Part shown: positions 60,802 to 64,000 of the stretch, in pieces | Layout of the letters: each line of letters starts with the position of its first letter | How positions within the stretch are numbered: the first letter of the stretch is position 1 | From: Micropterix aruncella | Lineage: Eukaryota > Arthropoda > Insecta > Lepidoptera > Micropterigidae | Reading direction: 5' to 3' | DNA: 64,000 nucleotides | Assembly (NCBI GenBank): GCA_944548615.1 | Contig: OX155972.1 | Location: 1,725,625 to 1,789,624 of the forward strand | The notes under the pieces: model-generated | Database searches by the model: none | Told to the model about the DNA's origin: nothing | The model's input: only the letters and a program-made list of their open reading frames with translations | Position numbers and translations under genes: made by a program

Positions 60802-62698
60802 TCACTCCCCCTTCGAAGCCATAGAATTTGATATGCAGAAATTCCAGTTTTAGATATTTTTTCTGGAAAGACCAAGATCTTTAAAGAGGAGAAACAGAGA
60901 ACAGGTGAACAGTGAAGCCGTTCCGGGTTACGGCATTTGCAAGATCATGGTATTTATTTAATTTGTACTCGTGGTCTTTTGGGATATTTGATTCCCATGG
61001 AACAGTTAATTCTACAATAAGAGCCACCTTCCAAAATAGAGAGTAAAGAGTTATATCTGGACGGAGGGCTGTGCATCCGAGACTTTCAGGGAATTTATAC
61101 TGCTTAGAGACCGAATCAACCTCCAGAATCCAATCTGTAGCTTTATCGATTATAGAGAAAGGTTTTGTAGTTAAATGTTTTTTGCCTTTAGAGCCATCCC
61201 GCACAAACTGTATTGGGGGTTTGGAGAATACTGTCAAATCCTTGTTGGCACGAGCCACTGAGAGACTAATTACCTCGCGAATAACAGCGAGAACTTTGTC
61301 ATGGCGCTAAGTGTACCGTCCTTGATCTAAGGCACCTTGCAGCCAGCTAGAATGTATCTAGCTGTGCAAGGGGTATTGCTACAGAGGGGACAAGAACTAT
61401 CCTCGGCAAAGCTCCAACGAGCGAGGTTACTGGGGTCTGAAAGTGTATGCTGAAAGGCATTCAAATAAAATTTCAGCATCACTGGCGTCCAGTCATAGAG
61501 CATTACCTTCCAGTGCATTGGAGGCGGAATGCAAAAGTCCCCAATTGTTGTCCAATCATTCTGGCATTGAAGGCCAATAGCATGAGCCATACTGTTGCTG
61601 TCGTCATCTCCCCGCAAAAGAGACTTCTTCAAGTGCGCTCGTGGTTGTACTGCCATACCCCAGACCAGTGCCATTCTGGCTGATTCCAGTAAGGAACTTT
61701 TTGTGGAAATCTACGCGGGCTTGTAGATCATTTGAATCACTATGGCCACTTATGTATTACGTTCTTCGATATTGCCGGATCTTTGGAATTGGACAGAATC
61801 GAATTTTCGGTTATTCTGGAGTTGGCGTAGAGCAGAGAGGGCAGTATTAGTGCTAGCTTAAAATTGTTTATAGCATTAAGGATTTTGCCAATATCAAATT
61901 TTATAAGTTCTCTTGACTTTCTCAATTATATACTTCATTCTTTCTATTATTTATTATTATATCATTGTGAATTTTTATTCTGACTATTGGCAAATGACTA
62001 TTATTATAATTATTACTAATTTGTATATTTATTTTACTTTTATTACTGTCCATTTTAAAATTTGTGAAATTAGCGCAGAATTTTTATTGTAAATATGGGA
62101 AAATTTTGTTTATATAACCTAGTAAATCTGCACTTGAATGTTAAACCTTCATATTAATATACTTTATAATCTAGGTAATACATATATACATACATATTCT
62201 ATTAGTATTTTTTGTTAATTTTGACTACCAAGTGTAGGAACTCCTATCAACTCATTTATTATTAAAAAATAAAATATATATAAAGTATATTATGTTGATG
62301 CAGTTGCCAGTTTGACGAATTTTCGTATCGGTTACACCATGCGCAAATAGGCAAATTGCTCCAATCCATTCATAATCGATTAGATATTTATATAGCTTGC
62401 AATTTTGGTGATTATTTTAAGTTTTGCAAATCGGGTATAACAATGCCCTAAAACGCATGTTACGTAAATCCACTTAATCAGTGCCCGAATAAACAAATCA
62501 TAGAATCGAATTCTCAAATTAGCACAAACCTCGAATCCGCTTCTGTCTCATTGACTGAATCGAGAGCGGAAGAATTGTGACTGTAGTAAGATCCGCTCAC
62601 GTGGTTAAGGCCGCTGCTGAGCGCCATCAAACGTAGCTGTAAGGTCATTTTCTCTTCTAGTAATATAGCGTGCTCGGCATCCTTTTTGCGGAGTATCT
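52728..62698 (-). CDS. C-terminal part of a Rho-GEF-like protein, ten exons, continues beyond right edge
   Basis: Exons (5' to 3' on minus): 62698-62530, 59552-59435, 58439-58259, 57398-57197, 56774-56605, 55737-55594, 55441-55361, 54314-54178, 53211-53082, 52801-52728. All junctions have GT/AG sites, and the phases join without a break into 467 residues plus stop. Notable segments are an initial coiled coil (EILRKKDAEHAILLEEKMTL), VVIPDYVRLASPNLDTAALW, LPKRADTFGGFD, and LIRLQHCIYTLMCLIWQQLT. Long coiled coils follow (LQLEELREAQARLTAERAAW; ELREKQKDVEEQRERLYRRL), then a Ser/Pro/Gln-rich tail. The KRADTFGGFD motif and the coiled-coil layout recall the region after the DH-PH domains of ARHGEF2/18/28 and AKAP13. 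DH and PH themselves must lie right of 64000 if this is correct. Confidence 0.62.
52802..53081. other. last intron of the Rho-GEF-like gene
   Basis: No repeats or other features recognised. Confidence 0.45.
53082..53211 (-). CDS. Rho-GEF-like exon
   Basis: The acceptor is TTTTCAACAG and the donor is TTCAGAG|GTGAGT. It encodes VVKQQLPLKLASGRTNNQAN and QQFSAQSAQALGYQRL. The two other frames have stops. Confidence 0.72.
53335..54095 (-). pseudogene. LINE RT thumb/tail remnant
   Basis: On the minus strand near 53950-53840 it reads SKMAYGILSWGNAPDSHRIF, then ILQKQALRTIF. This 'YGi..WG......i...QK.a.R.i' pattern is the RT thumb of Jockey/RTE-like LINEs. Degraded 3' sequence follows to about 53335. 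Confidence 0.65.
54178..54314 (-). CDS. Rho-GEF-like exon
   Basis: The acceptor is GCTCTCTTCAAG and the donor is TCATCT|GTAAGT. It encodes a Ser/Gly/Pro-rich stretch with GIVPPPQLLSAQNERRVTAT. Confidence 0.75.
54360..54840 (-). pseudogene. RLE LINE copy N, rearranged fragments
   Basis: Two diverged pieces are 54360-54610 (LIVEFTVPWESNIP region and back to the knuckle region) and 54718-54840 (endonuclease C-terminal part). They are separated by a half-copy of the 50418 MITE (54640-54718). A GGGAGTAGTGTTAT block is duplicated near 54415-54460. Confidence 0.65.
54841..55360. other. no recognisable feature
   Basis: Intron sequence with nothing identified. Confidence 0.4.
55361..55441 (-). CDS. 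Rho-GEF-like exon
   Basis: The acceptor is ATTTTTTCAG and the donor is GGAAAA|GTAAGT. It encodes SQEEITLGHTETSPTDSNRR, KEPKWK. Confidence 0.75.
55594..55737 (-). CDS. Rho-GEF-like exon, coiled coil
   Basis: The acceptor is CTCTGTTCACAG and the donor is CTAG|GTAAGT. It encodes RAQIAKESQELREKQKDVEE, QRERLYRRLELHQQQAMQQN, then HQPGRL. Confidence 0.82.
55800..56292 (+). other. probable LINE 3' end remnant
   Basis: Short coding-like shreds (QYARIITIV...EKLYILHKQKI) are followed by an AT-rich 3' region ending in (ATTG)n at 56276-56292. The assignment is tentative. Confidence 0.35.
56330..56595 (+). mobile_element. tRNA-headed SINE, 5'-truncated
   Basis: GGTCCCGGGTTCGATTCCTG followed by GCTGGGTCACCA is the T-arm/B-box and acceptor end of a tRNA, but the 5' half is not foldable. 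A non-tRNA body with CA-rich repeats and an (AAAC)n tail (56560-56590) follows. Confidence 0.65.
56605..56774 (-). CDS. Rho-GEF-like exon, coiled coil
   Basis: The acceptor is TTTTGTTGTAG and the donor is ACCG|GTCAGT. It encodes a Ser/Gly-rich linker and then WAELQLEELREAQARLTAER, AAWETQKNAETEAL. Confidence 0.8.
56775..57196. other. intron without recognised elements
   Basis: AT-rich; none of the short frames fits the phases of the neighbouring exons, which join each other directly. Confidence 0.45.
57197..57398 (-). CDS. Rho-GEF-like exon
   Basis: The acceptor is TTTTTATTACAG and the donor is CACAG|GTACTT. It has an acidic/Pro-rich start and then AEPLIRLQHCIYTLMCLIWQ, an amphipathic helix. 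Confidence 0.77.
57452..57529. repeat. hairpin, 36-bp arms with 3 mismatches, 6-base loop
   Basis: AAAATTGTACAAAAGACCG...TTTGTCT at 57452-57487 pairs with AGACAAACTAGGG...ACAATTTT at 57494-57529; the loop is GGGATT. It lies in an intron of the Rho-GEF-like gene. Confidence 0.88.
57668..57830 (+). pseudogene. LINE RT fragment related to 8326-8799
   Basis: METNAAIYNPHEDTYILMLK and LKCFLTFLYFKQ match the start of the minus-strand copy at 8799, then stops follow. Confidence 0.7.
57942..57997. repeat. perfect hairpin, 26-bp arms, 4-base loop
   Basis: GACCACCTACCGGGCTACTA plus GCAGAC (57942-57967) is the exact reverse complement of 57972-57997, with loop AGTG. No other copy is seen in the window. 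Confidence 0.92.
58259..58439 (-). CDS. Rho-GEF-like exon with KRADTFGGFD motif
   Basis: The acceptor is TTAATTTGCAG and the donor is GGGAAAG|GTTATT. It encodes EATEWCEWRKELWHSRQEG, a basic/Ser-rich stretch and SEPALPKRADTFGGFDGK. Confidence 0.8.
58500..58660 (+). pseudogene. CR1-like LINE RT fragment
   Basis: KKDLGITINDDLE, RAKSTFYLIRKTFQHLSIEV match the RT at 60031-60764 but follow a misplaced piece of a later part (ILEYG). Confidence 0.7.
58670..58978. mobile_element. hAT element, second copy (left part only)
   Basis: It starts TAGTGATGGGCGTGATT and follows 37628-37940 at about 96 percent to CCCTTTCACAAGG, then ends abruptly in AT-rich repeats (58979-59080). Confidence 0.85.
59089..59395 (+). 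pseudogene. mariner transposase C-terminal fragment with 3' terminus
   Basis: It reads PPYSPDLPPCDSFLFPKLKR (third catalytic Asp), then ATIKEIKTE-like and WKKRWHKYIIYGGYYFEGDK to a stop at 59338-59340. The following CGCGATACTTTTTGAACAGACCTC looks like the element's terminal repeat. This is a third mariner lineage in the window. Confidence 0.8.
59435..59552 (-). CDS. Rho-GEF-like exon
   Basis: The acceptor is TTGTTTACAG and the donor is GTGAAG|GTATAA. It encodes LPPGLPAGVVIPDYVRLASP, then ALWQEVCKAVK, in phase with both neighbours. Confidence 0.78.
59553..59775. other. no recognisable feature
   Basis: A C-rich tract near 59667-59730; nothing else. Confidence 0.4.
59778..59936 (-). mobile_element. 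RLE LINE 3' UTR copy O
   Basis: This is the reverse complement of the family 3' UTR with small deletions, ending on its strand at GCAGCTCCGTTTGTATTTT. It is joined directly to a R1/I-like LINE 3' end (59937-59985). Confidence 0.75.
59937..59985 (+). mobile_element. R1/I-like LINE 3'-terminal scrap
   Basis: AAGGCTCATAAAGACCTTAG and AAAAGCCCCACTGAACAA, then A-rich, match 430-480. Confidence 0.65.
60031..60764 (+). pseudogene. CR1-like LINE reverse transcriptase, C-terminal half
   Basis: It reads VSSGVPQGSVLGPVLFTLYI (motif B), YFADDTKFF (motif C with the two catalytic Asp), LNVEKCVVLHIG, then KHKDLGIT-like motif D and ILEKVQRRATKMPVG thumb, ending RISRAACPE. It remains open to 60764 but lacks the fingers and endonuclease. 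It ends in an (AAT)n tract. The tail present at 49863 is deleted here. Confidence 0.85.
60763..60801 (+). repeat. (AAT)n microsatellite at LINE 3' end
   Basis: About 12 uninterrupted AAT units abut the next LINE fragment. Confidence 0.9.
60802..61850 (-). pseudogene. RLE LINE copy P, truncated at both ends
   Basis: On the minus strand it runs from LALILPSLLYANSRI-like codons through NDWTTIGDFCIPPP, the knuckle (CPLCSNTPCTARYILAGC, His to Tyr near position 13) and RPDITLYS to LWLRRGSE-like codons. A deletion of about 60 codons removes VHLHAVEV-to-SLF. Frameshifts occur near 61300 and 61640. The 3' UTR is missing. Confidence 0.85.
61851..62529. other. no recognisable feature
   Basis: AT-rich intron sequence between RLE copy P and the first exon in the window. 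Confidence 0.4.
62530..62698 (-). CDS. Rho-GEF-like exon (first in window)
   Basis: The acceptor TTCTCTGCAG and the donor TCGAG|GTTTGT are on the minus strand. It encodes a coiled coil (KKDAEHAILLEEKMTLQLRL) followed by a Ser/His-rich part. It begins with two bases of a codon from the previous exon outside the window. Confidence 0.75.
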
Positions 62699-62739
62699 CT
62701 GCAGAGAAAATTAAAAGCAAGATTTTAAGATTCCATTTT

Positions 62740-62885
62740 ACAAAAAATCGGTTGTGTCACTCCAAGTCTATCCCGGCAAGTAACCAAAGACTTATGAAAG
62801 GATTTTGAGTGTGATAATCTCTTCGGGAAGGAGGTTGACCTGATTGAAAGGGATAGTCGATCCCGATAATAGTGGGTGTTGAGGT
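62740..62885 (-). repeat. composite repeat block, extra fragment
   Basis: GTGTCACTCCAAGTCTATCCCGGCAAG and GGAGGTTGACCTGATTGAA match 63500-63605 and, inverted, 44345-44440. Confidence 0.6.
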
Positions 62886-63042
62886 ATTAATTTAAAATGA
62901 GCTGCCTAGTTTTTTGACAGTCTTATATGATGGACACAATCTTTCTTTCGTCTCTTCCATATTGCCATGGATTTGCTTCGGTGTTTGCCGATTTTTGTGA
63001 AGGTACTCGATGACTGCTCTTTGATCAATTTTGTCCATTTTG
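62886..63042 (-). pseudogene. mariner transposase N-terminal fragment, copy 2
   Basis: On the minus strand it reads MDKIDQRAVIEYLHKNRQTP, KQIHGNMEETKERL and SYKTVKKLGSSF. It is less damaged than the copy at 44635. Confidence 0.78.
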
Positions 63043-63103
63043 CAAAATCACACTTACATGTACAATGAAAAGTCTAATAAAGGAAAACAATGATAGAAGA
63101 TGA

Positions 63104-63372
63104 TTAACCCTTCAGGCCTCGGCCCCTCAGCCGATTGACAAGTTGCTGTCCCAAAAAAAATAGTAAAAATTAGTAAAAAAATTGAATTAAAACAATGTCT
63201 CACCAAAACATTAATTACTGCCAAGCCACTGTACCCATAATTAAAATGAAACATATTAACATAATAAAACATAATTAAATCAAACAAATTAAAATAAAAT
63301 TAAAATAAAACGGGGCCGTCACGCTGAATCGTTTTGTGGCCGATATCGGCCAATCGGGGCTTGAGGGGTTAA
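63104..63372. mobile_element. TTAA-flanked MITE family A, copy 3
   Basis: Its ends are TTAACCCTTCAGGCCTCGG and GGCTTGAGGGGTTAA. It interrupts the composite repeat, whose other copy near 44555-44570 has no insert. Confidence 0.87.
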
Positions 63373-63930
63373 CAATGGATACCTTAACATGTACATTTAC
63401 ACATAACAATATACCAATGTTGCCTGTGAGAAAAAAAAAATGAATTTTGTGGCCATGATCTTTCAATGCTTCTTCCTCGTTACTTTAAAAAAAAAAACCG
63501 GTTGTGTCACTACAAAACTCTTCCGGCAAGTAGTCAAGGACTTATGGAAGGATTTTGAGTGTGATTTTGAGTTTTCAGAAAGGAGGTTGACGAGATTGAA
63601 AGAGATGGTCGACAATGAGCGTGGATAGTGAGAATGCAACGCATTAAACACGTACAATTAATTTTTTTACGCAAATACACTGACCTGTTAAAATTAAATG
63701 TCATTTCGGCCCAACAAGGCATCTGTGTACTAAATGTCAAGTCTATAAGCCCAATATTTCGAGATTGATATATGAATAGTGCTCCACCTGGTGGACCGAT
63801 TTCAACCAAAACATTTCCAACTCTTGCCATGACCAAATGATGCCTGCAGGCCAAATTTCAGCTCAATCGGATTAAACATTTGGGTGCTATCATAGAGGAA
63901 TACACGCACACAGACAGACAGACGCACAGC
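63373..63930 (-). repeat. composite repeat: unknown block plus LINE-like 3' tail (copy 2)
   Basis: It is the reverse complement of 44035-44560. It includes GGCCATGATCTTTCAATGC, a coding-like RQVVKDLWKDF...RLTRLKEMVDN block on plus, and the RTE-like tail with CAGACAGACAGACG at 63912-63926. Confidence 0.6.
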
Positions 63931-64000
63931 CAGACTTCCATCTGGAAACGGTCTTAATCATCTCAGAGGGGCTCAAAATGGATATTTCCATCTTCATCTC

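Overview
The window is AT-rich, intron-bearing animal DNA, most likely from an insect. The mixture of mariner, hAT, BEL/Pao, TTAA-type (piggyBac-like), Helitron and several LINE lineages, together with two ordinary arthropod host genes, supports this. I cannot name the species. It is not prokaryotic: I see no operons, and the coding sequence is in short exons with consistent GT/AG sites and phases.

Host gene 1 (plus strand, 12208-34020) is a tRNA methyltransferase O (TRMO) orthologue. Eight exons join without a frame break into 1386 nt (461 aa). Its 22 kb span is almost all transposon-filled intron. Intron 3 alone (8.7 kb) holds a truncated and a full-length copy of the same restriction-like-endonuclease (RLE) LINE, a dead mariner and a Helitron. 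Host gene 2 (minus strand, 62698-52728, continuing past the right edge) contributes ten exons that join in frame into the last 467 residues of a protein. That protein looks like the C-terminal tail of a Rho guanine-nucleotide exchange factor of the ARHGEF2/18/28-AKAP13 group.

The dominant mobile element is an R2-superfamily (Hero-like) LINE: one reading frame with an N-terminal C2H2 finger, a reverse transcriptase with FADD, a CCHC knuckle and a PD-(D/E)xK-type endonuclease, then a conserved 156-bp 3' UTR. One full-length copy lies at 17866-21905, and about fifteen 5'-truncated pieces are scattered on both strands. Other repeats include an unclassified dispersed GC-rich family of about 0.65 kb (eleven pieces), several TTAA-flanked elements, two hAT copies (one with a perfect 8-bp TSD), mariner fragments of at least three lineages, CR1/Jockey/RTE/R1-like LINE tails, a BEL/Pao gag fragment, a tRNA-headed SINE tail and long foldback structures.

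Layout: 1-12 kb repeats only; 12.2-34.0 kb TRMO; 34-52.7 kb repeats and unrecognised AT-rich DNA; 52.7-62.7 kb Rho-GEF-like gene; 62.7-64 kb repeats in an upstream intron of that gene. All identifications come from reading motifs by eye; no database search was run.
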